Shown: positions 1 to 8,338 of the stretch, in pieces
Layout of the letters: the number at the start of each line of letters is the position of its first letter
Position numbering within the stretch: position 1 is the stretch's first letter
Source: Oscillospiraceae bacterium
GTDB taxonomy: Bacteria > Bacillota > Clostridia > Oscillospirales > Acutalibacteraceae
NCBI GenBank assembly: GCA_902792985.1
Contig: CADBBT010000016.1
Coordinates: forward strand, 1-33,146
Direction: 5' to 3'
Length of the DNA stretch: 33,146 nucleotides
Notes under the pieces: model-generated
Databases searched by the model: none
What the model saw: the letters and a program-made list of their open reading frames with translations, nothing else
Told to the model about the DNA's origin: nothing
Position numbers and translations under genes: made by a program

Positions 1-1
1 C

Positions 2-703
2 GACACCGAGAACTACAACATCGTGGAAAACATCGACGTTCCCGTAACCGTCGGCAAAGCCATCCCGGTCTATGAGACCCCGACCGGCCTGACCGCCACT
101 TACGGCGACACGCTTGCCGATGTGACCCTGCCCGACGACGAAAACGGCACCTGGACCTGGAAAGACGACAACACCACCAGCGTCGGCAACGCCGGTGAAA
201 ACAGCTTCATCGCCGTCTTCACCCCGACCGACATCGACAACTGCGCAGTGGTGGAAGTGCCTTTGACGATCACCGTCGGCAAAGCGAACCCGAACTTTGA
301 CGTGCCGACCGGTCTGACCGCAACGGAAGGCGACACCCTTGCTGATGTGACCCTGCCCGAAGGCTGGAGCTGGAAAGACAGCAGCGAATCCGTCGGCGAA
401 GCCGGTGAAAAGACCTTCAAGGCCACCTTCACGCCCGCTGATACCGACAACTATAACATCGTGGAAAACATCGACGTCACCGTGACCGTCAGCGCAAAAA
501 CGCCGGACACCCCGGATACCCCGGACACCCCGGATACGCCCGACACGCCGGATACCCCCGTTGTGCCCGCGCCGAAGGGTGATTTCCGCTGCGACTTCTG
601 CGACGCTTACGAGCGCTGGAAGGATACGCCGATGGTCGGCTGGATCGTCAGCCTGATCCACATCTTTGTCCACCTTGCCGCCCATGTCGGCGAAACGACC
701 TGA
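2..703 (+). CDS. C-terminal part of a repeat-containing surface/secreted protein (5' truncated)
   Basis: The frame is open from base 2 and stops at 701-703, so the N-terminus lies outside the window. About two tandem Ig-like repeats of roughly 75-80 residues are visible. Each carries a GLTAT.GDTLADVTLP block, a WTWKD/WSWKD block and an (F)TPxDxDNY/C ending. A Pro-Asp-Thr linker follows at about 489-560, with PDT repeated some seven times. The last ~45 residues hold a CDFC cysteine pair and then a hydrophobic, His-rich helix (VGWIVSLIHIFVHLAAHVG). Repeats of this kind are common in large extracellular Clostridia proteins, so a cell-surface role is inferred. No LPXTG sorting motif is present; the Cys pair plus hydrophobic tail may be the anchoring module. 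Substrate or ligand unknown. Confidence 0.8.
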   Translation, partial: DTENYNIVENIDVPVTVGKAIPVYETPTGLTATYGDTLADVTLPDDENGTWTWKDDNTTSVGNAGENSFIAVFTPTDIDNCAVVEVPLTITVGKANPNFDVPTGLTATEGDTLADVTLPEGWSWKDSSESVGEAGEKTFKATFTPADTDNYNIVENIDVTVTVSAKTPDTPDTPDTPDTPDTPDTPVVPAPKGDFRCDFCDAYERWKDTPMVGWIVSLIHIFVHLAAHVGETT

Positions 704-721
704 TGAAAGGAGAACAATACC

Positions 722-844
722 ATGGAAATCGGAAGAGAAGTTTGGGATTCCCTGCTGGAAGCGTATGAAAACGCAAAGGAAGCGATCAACTTTTTCATGG
801 ACGCTGTGAAAAAGATCATGAGCTTCTTCGATAAGAAAGACTGA
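722..844 (+). CDS. 40-residue small protein with an amphipathic aromatic helix
   Basis: A short ORF starts 18 bases after the stop of the surface protein, behind a good AAAGGAG ribosome binding site at 706-712, and stops at 842-844 just before a strong terminator. The product (MEIGREVWDSLLEAY at its start) is predicted almost wholly helical. Its second half alternates aromatic and basic residues (INFFMDAVKKIMSFFDKKD), giving an amphipathic, membrane-seeking face. There is no signal peptide and no cysteine. The spacing suggests co-transcription with the surface protein. Function unrecognised; it could be a membrane-associated small protein or a detached version of the aromatic C-terminal tails seen on secreted proteins here. 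The RBS and terminator make translation likely. Confidence 0.6.
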   Translation: MEIGREVWDSLLEAYENAKEAINFFMDAVKKIMSFFDKKD

Positions 845-870
845 GCTTGATTTCTCCTGTAAAAGCAACG

Positions 871-903
871 GCCGACCTCAAGAACGGGGTCGGCTTTTGT
901 TTT
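871..903 (+). terminator. Rho-independent terminator after the small ORF
   Basis: A 9-bp stem (871-879 pairing with 886-894, one G-T pair) with a 6-base loop is followed by TTTTGTTTT. It ends the surface protein/small ORF transcript. Confidence 0.85.
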
Positions 904-982
904 GCGCGGCGGCGGAATTTTTTCTTTTAAAGCTTTTTTTCAGTTTGGTTTTGTAGTATAATGATCGAAAAGGAGGATGGCT

Positions 983-1654
983 ATGAATATTCTCGTTGTG
1001 GAAGATGAAATCTCGCTTGCAAACGCGATCAAAAAAATATTGGAGCAGCACGGCTTTATGGTGGACGCCGTGCATGACGGACCGTCTGCGCTGGATTACG
1101 CCGAAGGGTTTTCCTATGAACTGATCATCCTCGATGTGATGCTGCCGGGGCTGGACGGCTTCGGCGTTGTGCAAAAACTGCGGCAAAAGGGGATCGCGAC
1201 GCCGGTTTTGATGCTCACAGCGCGTACCACGGTGCGCGACAAGGTCACCGGGCTGAACAGCGGCGCGGATGATTACATGACAAAGCCCTTCGACACCGAA
1301 GAGCTGATCGCCCGCGTGAATGCGCTGACTCGCCGCACGGGGCAGGTGGTTGTGGAACAGATGCATTTCGGCGATCTTTTGCTGGATCTCAAATCCGCCG
1401 AGCTGATCTGCGGCGCCGAACGGGTGCAGCTCAGCCGCAAAGAGTTTGAGGTGCTCAAGCTGTTCCTTTACAACCCCACCGCGACGATTACCAAGGAGAT
1501 GATGATCGTGAAGGTCTGGGGCGTGGAATCCGACGCAACGGACAACAATGTGGAGGTCTATATCTCATTCCTGCGCAAGAAGCTGAAGTTTTTGAAGTCA
1601 ACGGTGACGATCAAAAACATCCAGCGCCTCGGTTACCGTTTGGAGGTGGCATAA
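983..1654 (+). CDS. OmpR/PhoB-family response regulator
   Basis: This is a two-domain transcription factor of 223 residues. The receiver domain (about 1-115) has the acidic pair ED at 8-9, phospho-acceptor D51 in ILDVMLPG and K101 in YMTKPF. The C-terminal winged-helix DNA-binding domain (about 128-223) ends in the usual RRLGYRL-like hairpin (IQRLGYRLEVA). An in-frame ATG at 977 directly abuts the AGGAGG at 971-976, so it is too close to be used. The ATG at 983 has ideal spacing and gives the standard MNILVVEDE start. The stop overlaps the kinase start by one base (TAATG), so the two are translationally coupled. A TATAAT lies at 957-962 but has no clear -35 and would leave a very short leader. 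Target genes are not evident. Confidence 0.93.
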   Translation: MNILVVEDEISLANAIKKILEQHGFMVDAVHDGPSALDYAEGFSYELIILDVMLPGLDGFGVVQKLRQKGIATPVLMLTARTTVRDKVTGLNSGADDYMTKPFDTEELIARVNALTRRTGQVVVEQMHFGDLLLDLKSAELICGAERVQLSRKEFEVLKLFLYNPTATITKEMMIVKVWGVESDATDNNVEVYISFLRKKLKFLKSTVTIKNIQRLGYRLEVA

Positions 1655-3054
1655 TGCTCAGCAGCTATCGCAGGCGCTTTGTGGCGTCAAATATGCTCCT
1701 GGTCGGCATCGTTTTGCTGGCGGTGCTTGTGGGACTTGGTGTAACACAGCTGCAAAGCGCCTATAAAGAGGTGCGCGCCACGATGCATCAGGTGCTGGAT
1801 CAGTTCGACGGGCCGAACGAAAAGTTTCGCTCGCTGGAAGATTTGACCGTTTCGGAACAGAGCGGTGAAAAAGAAGCGCCGCCGGAAAAACCGACGGGAC
1901 CTGTGCCGGACAATGCGGACGGAACGCCGCCGGAAAAACCGGAACGCATTCCGGAAGAGCAAAAGAACGAAAACGCGCCGCTGACAATGAAAAAGCGGTT
2001 GGCCTCCGTGGAACGCAACAAGATCGTCACAGCGTTTTATGACAGCGCGACGGGGCAGATCTCTATCACCAAAAACGTTGAAACGACCGACGACGCCGTG
2101 ATCAACGAGGCGGTGGCCGATTTGCTGGAAAAAGAGGCGCCCTTCGGAAAGCTGCGGGATCTCGGCCTGTTTTACTTTAAAGAGAGTGCCGACGGCGGCT
2201 GGAAGATCGCGCTTGCGAATGAGACGTACTTTACCAACCAGCTGCTGCGGGTGTTCGCTGTGTATGCCGCAGGCTTTCTGCTGGCGATGGGGCTGCTGCT
2301 GCTGATCAGCCTGTGGCTGTCAAAACTGGCGGCCCGGCCGATGGAGCGCGCAATGGAGCTGCAGCGGCAGTTTGTGGACGATGTTTCGCACGATCTGAAA
2401 ACGCCGATCACGGTCATTCTTGCCAACAACAGCATCATGAAAAGCAACCCGGAGGAGACCGTTGCCTCACAGCGACAGTGGCTGGACGCGACGGAGGACG
2501 CCGCCAAGGGCATGATGGGCATGATCCATGAGATGCTTTCGCTCTCGTCGCTGGAGGCGATGCAGCAGGGCGTGCAGACCGTTTCCGTGGATCTGACGAG
2601 TGCGGCGGAAAAGGCGGTTTTGCAAATGGAATCCGTGGCGTTTGACCGCGGGATCACGCTGGAGGACGCAATCGCGGAGGACGTGAGCGCGCTTGCAACA
2701 ACGGAATACGCCGAGCGCATCTGCAACAGCTTGCTGGATAACGCGCTCAAATATGAGCCGGACGGCGGCAGGGTGTGTGTGACGCTGCAGGGCGGGAAGA
2801 AGCATGCGGTCCTGACTGTGCAAAATTTCGGCGCCGTGATCGCGCCGGAGGATCTGGAGCATGTGTTTGAACGGTTCTATCGCAGCGACAAGGTGCGCGC
2901 TTCCAAAAGCGGCCACGGGCTGGGACTGCCGATCCTCAAGCAGATCACGTCGCTCATCGGCGCGACCATCACCGCCGAAAGCAGCGAAAAAGAAGGAACG
3001 GTCTTTCGCGTGACCTTTGCAGCCGGCAGCAGTGCGGCGAAAAATGGACTGTGA
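1654..3054 (+). CDS. Membrane sensor histidine kinase, partner of the upstream regulator
   Basis: The 466-residue protein has TM1 at about 9-31, an extracytoplasmic region of about 165 residues with a Pro/Glu/Lys-rich stretch at 68-108, and TM2 at about 199-222. The HisKA dimerisation domain carries H246 in VSHDLKTP. The HATPase domain has an N box (NSLLDNALKYE) and a G box (GHGLGLPILKQI). Little or no HAMP linker lies between TM2 and HisKA. By family knowledge it autophosphorylates H246 and passes the phosphate to D51 of the partner encoded just upstream. The P/E-rich sensor region resembles no ligand-binding fold I recognise, so the signal is unknown. No convincing terminator follows; a gapA promoter begins 65 bases downstream. 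Confidence 0.92.
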   Translation: MLSSYRRRFVASNMLLVGIVLLAVLVGLGVTQLQSAYKEVRATMHQVLDQFDGPNEKFRSLEDLTVSEQSGEKEAPPEKPTGPVPDNADGTPPEKPERIPEEQKNENAPLTMKKRLASVERNKIVTAFYDSATGQISITKNVETTDDAVINEAVADLLEKEAPFGKLRDLGLFYFKESADGGWKIALANETYFTNQLLRVFAVYAAGFLLAMGLLLLISLWLSKLAARPMERAMELQRQFVDDVSHDLKTPITVILANNSIMKSNPEETVASQRQWLDATEDAAKGMMGMIHEMLSLSSLEAMQQGVQTVSVDLTSAAEKAVLQMESVAFDRGITLEDAIAEDVSALATTEYAERICNSLLDNALKYEPDGGRVCVTLQGGKKHAVLTVQNFGAVIAPEDLEHVFERFYRSDKVRASKSGHGLGLPILKQITSLIGATITAESSEKEGTVFRVTFAAGSSAAKNGL

Positions 3055-3119
3055 AGCGGCAGCTTTTTGGTTGAGATTCACAAATTTTAAGAATCATGCC
3101 ATCTTTTTTCAATTTTCGG

Positions 3120-3148
3120 TTGCAAAAAATCCAGATTTAGGCTAATAT
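3120..3148 (+). promoter_or_regulatory. Sigma-A promoter for gapA
   Basis: TTGCAA (3120-3125), a 17-base spacer and TATAAT-like TAATAT (3143-3148). GGAGG at 3182-3186 precedes the ATG at 3195. Confidence 0.7.
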
Positions 3149-3194
3149 ATACAGGAAAAAATATTTTCAAAAACATTTTTCGGAGGTAAATCTT

Positions 3195-4229
3195 ATGTCA
3201 GTGAAAGTTGCAATTAACGGCTTTGGCCGTATCGGTCGTCTCGCGTTCCGTCAGATGTTCGGCGCGGAAGGTTATGAAGTCGTTGCGATCAACGATCTTA
3301 CCAAACCGTCCATGCTCGCACACCTGCTCAAGTATGATACCGCACAAGGCGGCTACTGCGGCAGAATCGGCGAAAATCTTCACACTGTGACTGCAGATGA
3401 CGAAGCCGGCACCATCACCGTGGACGGCAAAGTGCTCACCATCTATGCAAAGGCTAACGCTGCCGAGCTGCCCTGGGGCGAAATCGGTGTTGACGTTGTT
3501 CTTGAGTGCACAGGTTTCTATTGCTCCAAGGAAAAGAGCATGGCGCACATCAACGCAGGCGCGAAAAAGGTTGTTATTTCCGCTCCGGCCGGCAACGACC
3601 TCAAGACCATCGTTTTCAGCGTGAACAATGACACTCTGACCGCTGACGATCAGATCATCTCCGCTGCTTCCTGCACCACGAACTGCCTGGCTCCCATGGC
3701 AAAGGCGCTCAACGATTATGCTGCCATCCAGAGCGGTATCATGAGCACCATCCACGCCTACACCGGCGATCAGATGATCCTGGACGGCCCGCACAGAAAG
3801 GGCGACCTCAGAAGAGCCCGTGCCGGCGCTGCGAACATCGTTCCCAACTCCACCGGCGCTGCAAAAGCGATCGGCCTTGTCATTCCCGAACTCAACGGTA
3901 AGCTCATCGGCTCCGCTCAGCGCGTGCCCGTGCCCACCGGTTCCACCACGATCCTGACCGCTGTTGTCAAGGGCGAAAACGTGACCAAGGAAGGCATCAA
4001 CGCCGCGATGAAGGCTGCTGCAAGCGAATCCTTCGGCTACAACGAAGATCCCATCGTCTCCTCCGACGTCATCGGCATGAAGTTCGGTTCTCTCTTCGAT
4101 GCGACCCAGACCATGGTCATCGACCTTGGCGACGGTCTCTATGAAGTTCAGGTCGTCTCCTGGTATGACAACGAGAACTCCTACACCTCTCAGATGGTCC
4201 GCACCATCAAATACTTCGCAGAGCTGTAA
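3195..4229 (+). CDS. gapA: Glyceraldehyde-3-phosphate dehydrogenase, type I
   Basis: It converts glyceraldehyde-3-phosphate, NAD+ and phosphate to 1,3-bisphosphoglycerate and NADH in glycolysis; the enzyme is a cytoplasmic tetramer. The 344-residue length fits the family (about 330-345). The N-terminal Rossmann motif is INGFGRIGR (residues 7-15). The catalytic cysteine is C160 in SCTTNC and the catalytic histidine is H187 in [10 protein letters not shown]. The C-terminus has the conserved WYDNENSYT. An acidic residue after the second strand (ND in VVAINDLT) favours NAD+. It is monocistronic, with its own promoter and a strong terminator. Codon use is biased to favoured codons, as expected for a highly expressed gene. 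Confidence 0.98.
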   Translation: MSVKVAINGFGRIGRLAFRQMFGAEGYEVVAINDLTKPSMLAHLLKYDTAQGGYCGRIGENLHTVTADDEAGTITVDGKVLTIYAKANAAELPWGEIGVDVVLECTGFYCSKEKSMAHINAGAKKVVISAPAGNDLKTIVFSVNNDTLTADDQIISAASCTTNCLAPMAKALNDYAAIQSGIMSTIHAYTGDQMILDGPHRKGDLRRARAGAANIVPNSTGAAKAIGLVIPELNGKLIGSAQRVPVPTGSTTILTAVVKGENVTKEGINAAMKAAASESFGYNEDPIVSSDVIGMKFGSLFDATQTMVIDLGDGLYEVQVVSWYDNENSYTSQMVRTIKYFAEL

Positions 4230-4243
4230 TTTCAAAGCGCAGG

Positions 4244-4275
4244 AGCTGCGGCCGAATGGCCGCAGCTTTTTTTTT
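4244..4275 (+). terminator. Strong intrinsic terminator after gapA
   Basis: A perfect 10-bp stem (4244-4253 with 4258-4267), a GAAT tetraloop and a nine-T tract (4267-4275). The last five T also form the outer pairs of the next hairpin in element A. Confidence 0.92.
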
Positions 4276-4430
4276 CGCCGTTTTGCAAAGCAAAACGGCG
4301 AAAAACCCGGCGGCGGAACGCCCCGTGCAGCGCACGGGGCGTTCCTAAGGCGTGCCGCCTTAGAAACCGCGCTGCTTCGCAGCGTGGTTCCGCCGCCGGG
4401 GTGTCGCGCAAAGCGCAGCTTTGCGCGACA
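4271..4430. repeat. Nested-palindrome element A
   Basis: Non-coding block made almost wholly of inverted repeats. The leading hairpin pairs 4271-4286 with 4290-4305 (16 bp, loop AAA). The outer stem pairs 4306-4319 with 4387-4400 (14 bp, core GGCGGCGG). Inside it lie three hairpins: 4316-4328/4332-4344 (13 bp, loop AGC), 4345-4352/4356-4363 (8 bp, loop TGC) and 4367-4375/4379-4387 (9 bp with one G-T, loop TTC). The trailing hairpin pairs 4402-4414 with 4418-4430 (13 bp, loop GCA). All hairpin loops are three bases. The first inner hairpin shares the GAAC arm with the outer stem, so two alternative folds exist. No ORF with coding character was seen. Elements B, C and D share this plan. Confidence 0.85.
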
Positions 4431-4448
4431 GAAGCGTACATGCAGCTC

Positions 4449-4477
4449 TTGCATTTTTAGCCGGTTTATGCTATGAT
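4449..4477 (+). promoter_or_regulatory. Sigma-A promoter for the SDR gene
   Basis: TTGCAT (4449-4454), a 17-base spacer and TATGAT (4472-4477), 19 bases after element A ends. Confidence 0.65.
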
Positions 4478-4502
4478 TGTCAAAAAAACGGAGGGATCAT
4501 TG

Positions 4503-5501
4503 ATGGAAAAACACTTGAGCGTCGTTACCGGCGCAAACGGTTATCTCGGCTATGCGCTTGTGCACGCGCTTGCCGAACGCGGAGAGGATGTGCGCCTTGC
4601 CATGCTCTTTGACTGCACCGAATTCGATCATCTCGGCTTTGAAAAATGCATCGGCAACATCACCGACATGGATTACCTGGAAAAGACCTTTGCCGGCGCG
4701 GAAACGGTTTATCATGTGGCCGGCATCGTGGACATCACCGGCGAGCGCGACCAGCTTGTGTGGAGCGTCAACTATGAGGGCACGAAAAACGTGGTTGCCG
4801 CCTGTAAAAAATGCGGCGTGAAGAATCTGGTCTATGTTTCGTCCGTGGACTGTGTTCCCGTGACCGACGAGATGGAAAAAATCACCGAACTGACCGCTTT
4901 TGACCCTGAACCCATTGAGGGCGCCTACGGCAAAAGCAAGGCAGCGGCGAGCCAGTTCGTGATGGATTCCAACGACGCGGCGTTGAAAACCGTGGTCGTG
5001 CAGCCGAGCTGCTGCATCGGTCCGAACGACATTTACGGTACCAATCCCGTGTGCACAATGATCGAACTGTATCTGAAAGGACTGTTCCCGGTCACACTGT
5101 CCTTTGGCGCCTATAATTTTGTGGATGTACGCGATGTTGCCAAAGGCATGATCGCTGCTGCGGAAAAAGGACACGGCGGCGAATGCTATTACCTTTGCGG
5201 CGAACGGATGACGGTGGAGGAATTCATTGCCACACTGGCAAAGATCAACGGCAAAAAGCCGCCGAAGATCGCACTGAACAAAAAGACCATTCTCGCACTT
5301 TGCCCGGCCATCGGGGTGCTCTTTAAACTGATGAAGCTGCCGCCCGTGGTCACGCCGTTTTCTATGAACAAGCTCTGCGAAAACTGCAATTTCAGCTATG
5401 AAAAGGCCGCTGCCGACCTCGACTATCGGCCGATGACGGCGTATGAATCCTTGAGCGACACTGTGGCGTGGATCAAAGAGAAGAACGCGAAAAAACAGTG
5501 A
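4503..5501 (+). CDS. NAD(P)-dependent epimerase/dehydratase-family protein (extended SDR)
   Basis: The 332-residue protein has the nucleotide-binding glycine motif TGANGYLG near residues 8-15. Its catalytic Tyr-Lys pair is in YGKSKAAA (about 142-149), with an upstream Ser in the YVSSVD strand. The overall plan matches extended SDRs of the dihydroflavonol reductase/3-beta-hydroxysteroid dehydrogenase type, which oxidise or reduce a hydroxyl/keto group. The actual substrate cannot be read from sequence. The ATG at 4503 is chosen because GGAGGG at 4490-4495 is spaced seven bases from it; an in-frame ATG at 4473 overlaps the promoter -10. The gene is monocistronic with its own promoter and a terminator shared with the convergent gene. 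Confidence 0.88.
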   Translation: MEKHLSVVTGANGYLGYALVHALAERGEDVRLAMLFDCTEFDHLGFEKCIGNITDMDYLEKTFAGAETVYHVAGIVDITGERDQLVWSVNYEGTKNVVAACKKCGVKNLVYVSSVDCVPVTDEMEKITELTAFDPEPIEGAYGKSKAAASQFVMDSNDAALKTVVVQPSCCIGPNDIYGTNPVCTMIELYLKGLFPVTLSFGAYNFVDVRDVAKGMIAAAEKGHGGECYYLCGERMTVEEFIATLAKINGKKPPKIALNKKTILALCPAIGVLFKLMKLPPVVTPFSMNKLCENCNFSYEKAAADLDYRPMTAYESLSDTVAWIKEKNAKKQ

Positions 5502-5504
5502 ATA

Positions 5505-5552
5505 AAAACAGCGCTTACCTGCAAGACGGTTCTTGCCGATAAGCGCTGTTTT
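5505..5552. terminator. Bidirectional terminator between convergent genes
   Basis: A 13-bp stem (5505-5517 with 5540-5552) has A/T tracts on both edges, so it works in either direction. A second 6-bp stem (GCAAGA/TCTTGC, 5521-5536) is stacked inside. Confidence 0.85.
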
Positions 5553-5602
5553 ATGTTTCGGTTGTTTTGAAAAACGCAGCGCCCTGTTTTTGCCGCGTCC
5601 GG

Positions 5603-6154
5603 TTATGGGGTCGGTTCTGCGTCCAGCGCGTAGACGCCCTCGGTGGCTTTCAACTCAAACAGGCGAACCGGTTGATCTGCTCCCCGGGCAACATCGGACA
5701 GAATGATCGCTTTGATTCCGGCCTCTTCCATATGATCTTCGTTCAAAATTTCCCAGCAAATATCCGCCTGATACGGACGGTCTGCCAAAATATGAATGGC
5801 CAGCTTCGCCTGACAGATTTTGTCCTGATCTGCCGAAACCGGACCGGAGCAAAGCTCCCATTCGGCTGTTTGCACATCGCCCTGTATGAGATCGAACATC
5901 TCCCGGAGATGTTCTTGGGCGTTCGGGTCGTTCCTTTTGATATTCGCGCACAAACGCGCAAGGAGCGGGTCGGCGTCCTTTTCTTTGAACGCTTCGGCAA
6001 TGACCGGCGCGTTATTCGTCACACTGTTTTGTGTGATGTGGTGTCCGAGCATGATGGTGGAACTGTTTGGAAAAATCGTGATCAAAAACGCAAATACAAC
6101 CGTCCAAAATTTTACATAGACCGTCGTGTCCATCGACTGAAGGAATCTTTTCAT
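5603..6154 (-). CDS. Membrane-anchored hypothetical protein
   Basis: The 183-residue protein has an N-terminal hydrophobic segment (about 14-30, YVKFWTVVFAFLITIF), consistent with a signal anchor, followed by a soluble mostly helical domain. The domain has two cysteines in CANIKR and ICQAK contexts and one in ICWEIL. I recognise no family. The start is supported by AAGGAG eight bases upstream. It is the last gene of the minus-strand group zinc-ribbon protein - galU - this gene, 57 bases after galU, so it is probably co-transcribed with both. A role in envelope biology is suggested only by that neighbourhood and the membrane segment. Confidence 0.75.
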   Translation of the reverse strand: MKRFLQSMDTTVYVKFWTVVFAFLITIFPNSSTIMLGHHITQNSVTNNAPVIAEAFKEKDADPLLARLCANIKRNDPNAQEHLREMFDLIQGDVQTAEWELCSGPVSADQDKICQAKLAIHILADRPYQADICWEILNEDHMEEAGIKAIILSDVARGADQPVRLFELKATEGVYALDAEPTP

Positions 6155-6211
6155 GGCAAAATCTCCTTTTTCTCCTGTTTCGTGATTGCTGCAAAAATCA
6201 AGCAGAGCACT

Positions 6212-7093
6212 TTACAGCGTCTTTGCCAGCTCCTTGATATATTCGCGGAACTGTTCACCGATCTCGTCGTGCTGCAGCGCCACTTCACAGTTTGCTTTCA
6301 TAATGCCGAGCTTGTTGCCCATGTCAAAACGCGTGCCCTCAAAATCAAGCGCCTGCAGGCCGCTTTCTTTTGCAAGGATGGTCATGGAATCGGTGAAGTA
6401 GACCTCGTGTGCCTTCGGGTCCTCCGGCGTGCGTTCAATGATATCGAAAATTTCCGGCGGCATCACCACGCGGCCGAGGATCGAATAGCAGGAAATGATC
6501 TGATCCTCCGTCGGCTTTTCAATGATGTTGTGCACATCCATGAGGCGGTCCTTGACCGGTGTGACGTCGAGCGAGCAGTATTTGCTCACATCCTTGCGCG
6601 GCACCTCTTTCACACCGACGATGCCTTTGCCGTACTGCTCAAAGCAGTCGCAAAGCTGGCCGATGACGGGCGTTCCGCCGGGGTTGACCGTGACGTCGTC
6701 GCCGTAAAGGATGGCGAACGGCTCGTTGCCGATGAAGCTTTTGGCGCAAAGGATCGCGTGGGCGAGGCCTTTTGTTTCTTTTTGGCGCAAGAAGTAAATG
6801 TTCGCCATATTTGCGGGTGCAACCACGTCGGCGTAGATTTTTTCTTTGCCGGGCGCGTTTTTGAGGTTTGCCTCCAGCTCGAATGCGTGGTCAAAGTGGT
6901 CCTCAATGGCGCCTTTGCCGCGGTTCGTGATGATGAGGATGTCCTCAATCCCGGCGGCAACAGCCTCTTCCACAATGTACTGGATCGCGGGGCGGTCCAC
7001 AATGTTGAGCATCTCTTTCGGAATGGATTTGGACGCCGGCAGCACACGGGTGCCGAGTCCGGCGGCGGGAATGATCGCTTTTTTGACTTTCAT
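6212..7093 (-). CDS. galU: UTP-glucose-1-phosphate uridylyltransferase
   Basis: It makes UDP-glucose from UTP and glucose-1-phosphate, the donor for cell-wall polymers, glycolipids and exopolysaccharides. The 293-residue length is typical. The nucleotidyltransferase signature AAGLGTRVLPASKSIPKEML is near residues 10-29. Further family blocks are YIVEEAVAAGI, ILYGDDV (metal/nucleotide site), GVKEV and the IEKPTED region. AGGAGG is eight bases upstream of the ATG, and the gene follows the zinc-ribbon gene by 12 bases, so they share the promoter at 8191-8218. The window also carries a polysaccharide exporter and O-acetylation genes that could use products of this pathway. Confidence 0.96.
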   Translation of the reverse strand: MKVKKAIIPAAGLGTRVLPASKSIPKEMLNIVDRPAIQYIVEEAVAAGIEDILIITNRGKGAIEDHFDHAFELEANLKNAPGKEKIYADVVAPANMANIYFLRQKETKGLAHAILCAKSFIGNEPFAILYGDDVTVNPGGTPVIGQLCDCFEQYGKGIVGVKEVPRKDVSKYCSLDVTPVKDRLMDVHNIIEKPTEDQIISCYSILGRVVMPPEIFDIIERTPEDPKAHEVYFTDSMTILAKESGLQALDFEGTRFDMGNKLGIMKANCEVALQHDEIGEQFREYIKELAKTL

Positions 7094-7105
7094 GTGGAGA
7101 TCCTC

Positions 7106-8158
7106 CTATTGGATAACGAATGTCATGATCAGATTCGGAATGATAGAGATCGCAGCGTAGCTCACTGCGGCAAGCAGGGGACTGACCGCGCTGTTTCGCA
7201 GAAAATGAACCAAAAAGGCGTCGCGGCTTTCCATTTGCTTGAGCCGGTCGAGCGTGCGCTGCACATGGCGGTGATACAGCCGGTCGGCGAGCAGTCCGGA
7301 GAGGATGGCCAGCAGCAGCATCACGCCAAGCGAGATCATCATCACCGGCGCATAGGCGCTGATCTGTTCCATTGTGGACGCATACATCGCTTCGGTGAGC
7401 GATCCGTCCTGCGCGGCCTGAGAGAGCGTCATCATCAGCTCGCTCACGCGTGTGACTGGTCCGTAGACCGCGATGGCAAGGCAGATGCGCACGGTCAGCA
7501 CTACGATGCCGGGCTTGAAGAGCTTGCGGTAAAAGAACCAGTAGGGTGTCAGGAAAAACGCCGCCCAGTTCCAAGTGAAGGCGCTGCCGCTTTCTATTTT
7601 GCGGAATTTATTGACAAAGGTGAGCGCGCGGGAGGAGAGGAAGGTCATGACTTGACGCAGAGGGTGGCCGCAGAGCTTTTCCTGCGTCTGCGCCTCAGTC
7701 ATGCCGGGCGTGGCCTGCAGCATCCGCTGCGAAATTACATATTCCACCTGCTCGCGCTCGTCATCGTCAAGCTGAATATCCGCTTCGCCGCGCGGGGCGT
7801 CAAAGAACAGTTCATCCACAAGGAGGGAAGCGCTGACACTTTGCTGCGGGGGATAGTTATGTGTGAAAACAGGCGCTTCGGCGGAAAACGGCTGCCCGCA
7901 GCGCGCACATTCGGTGGCGTTCGGCGCGTTTTCGTGGCCGCAGACCGGACAGCGCGTACCGTCCTTTTGCACCGGCGCATCGGTACCGGCGGCGCTCCAG
8001 TCAAAGTTTTCGCCGTGGCGGTCGGTGTGGATGCACTGCCCATTTTTTTCAAAGCAGGCGCGGTGCTGCGGCGTTCCGCAGTCCGGGCAGACCACAACGT
8101 CTTCGTCTTCGCGCAAAGGCTGACCGCAGGCGTCACAAATTCGGTTACGATAGTCCAT
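7106..8158 (-). CDS. Zinc-ribbon/Prok-RING-type membrane protein with DUF2628-like domain
   Basis: The 350-residue protein starts with a treble of zinc ligands (C8, C11, C24, C27, H32, C35, C42, H44), matching the prokaryotic RING-like finger. A second ribbon (CPVCGHE...CARCG) lies at about residues 71-90. After a variable acidic linker comes a block resembling DUF2628 (WNWAAFFLTPYWFFYRKLF, about 195-213), followed by three or four hydrophobic segments to the C-terminus, so the fingers should face the cytoplasm. Function of this family is unknown; roles in membrane protein assembly or sensing are guesses. It is the first gene of the operon with galU and has a clear promoter. Confidence 0.85.
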   Translation of the reverse strand: MDYRNRICDACGQPLREDEDVVVCPDCGTPQHRACFEKNGQCIHTDRHGENFDWSAAGTDAPVQKDGTRCPVCGHENAPNATECARCGQPFSAEAPVFTHNYPPQQSVSASLLVDELFFDAPRGEADIQLDDDEREQVEYVISQRMLQATPGMTEAQTQEKLCGHPLRQVMTFLSSRALTFVNKFRKIESGSAFTWNWAAFFLTPYWFFYRKLFKPGIVVLTVRICLAIAVYGPVTRVSELMMTLSQAAQDGSLTEAMYASTMEQISAYAPVMMISLGVMLLLAILSGLLADRLYHRHVQRTLDRLKQMESRDAFLVHFLRNSAVSPLLAAVSYAAISIIPNLIMTFVIQ

Positions 8159-8190
8159 AGAACAATCCTTTCAGGCTTTTCTTTTTCTCT

Positions 8191-8218
8191 ATTGTACCGC
8201 TTTTCTGAAAAAAAGCAA
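8191..8218 (-). promoter_or_regulatory. Promoter for the zinc-ribbon-galU operon
   Basis: On the minus strand: TTGCTT (8218-8213), a 16-base spacer and TACAAT (8196-8191). Confidence 0.6.
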
Positions 8219-8271
8219 TCGGTTTTCAATATTTTATGTCCTTTCCTGCGAAAAATATTTTAAAATTATGG

Positions 8272-8299
8272 TTGCACATTGGAAATATTCGTGTATAAT
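8272..8299 (+). promoter_or_regulatory. Promoter for prfB
   Basis: TTGCAC (8272-8277), a 16-base spacer and a consensus TATAAT (8294-8299). It lies 54 bases from the divergent promoter. Confidence 0.7.
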
Positions 8300-8338
8300 A
8301 ATATCTGTATATTGTTCGGCAGAAAGGAAACCTTAGCC

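Noticed and set aside
5567-8263. An 898-codon plus-strand frame opposite galU and the zinc-ribbon gene
   Set aside because: Shadow of well-supported minus-strand genes; it also runs through the divergent promoter region.
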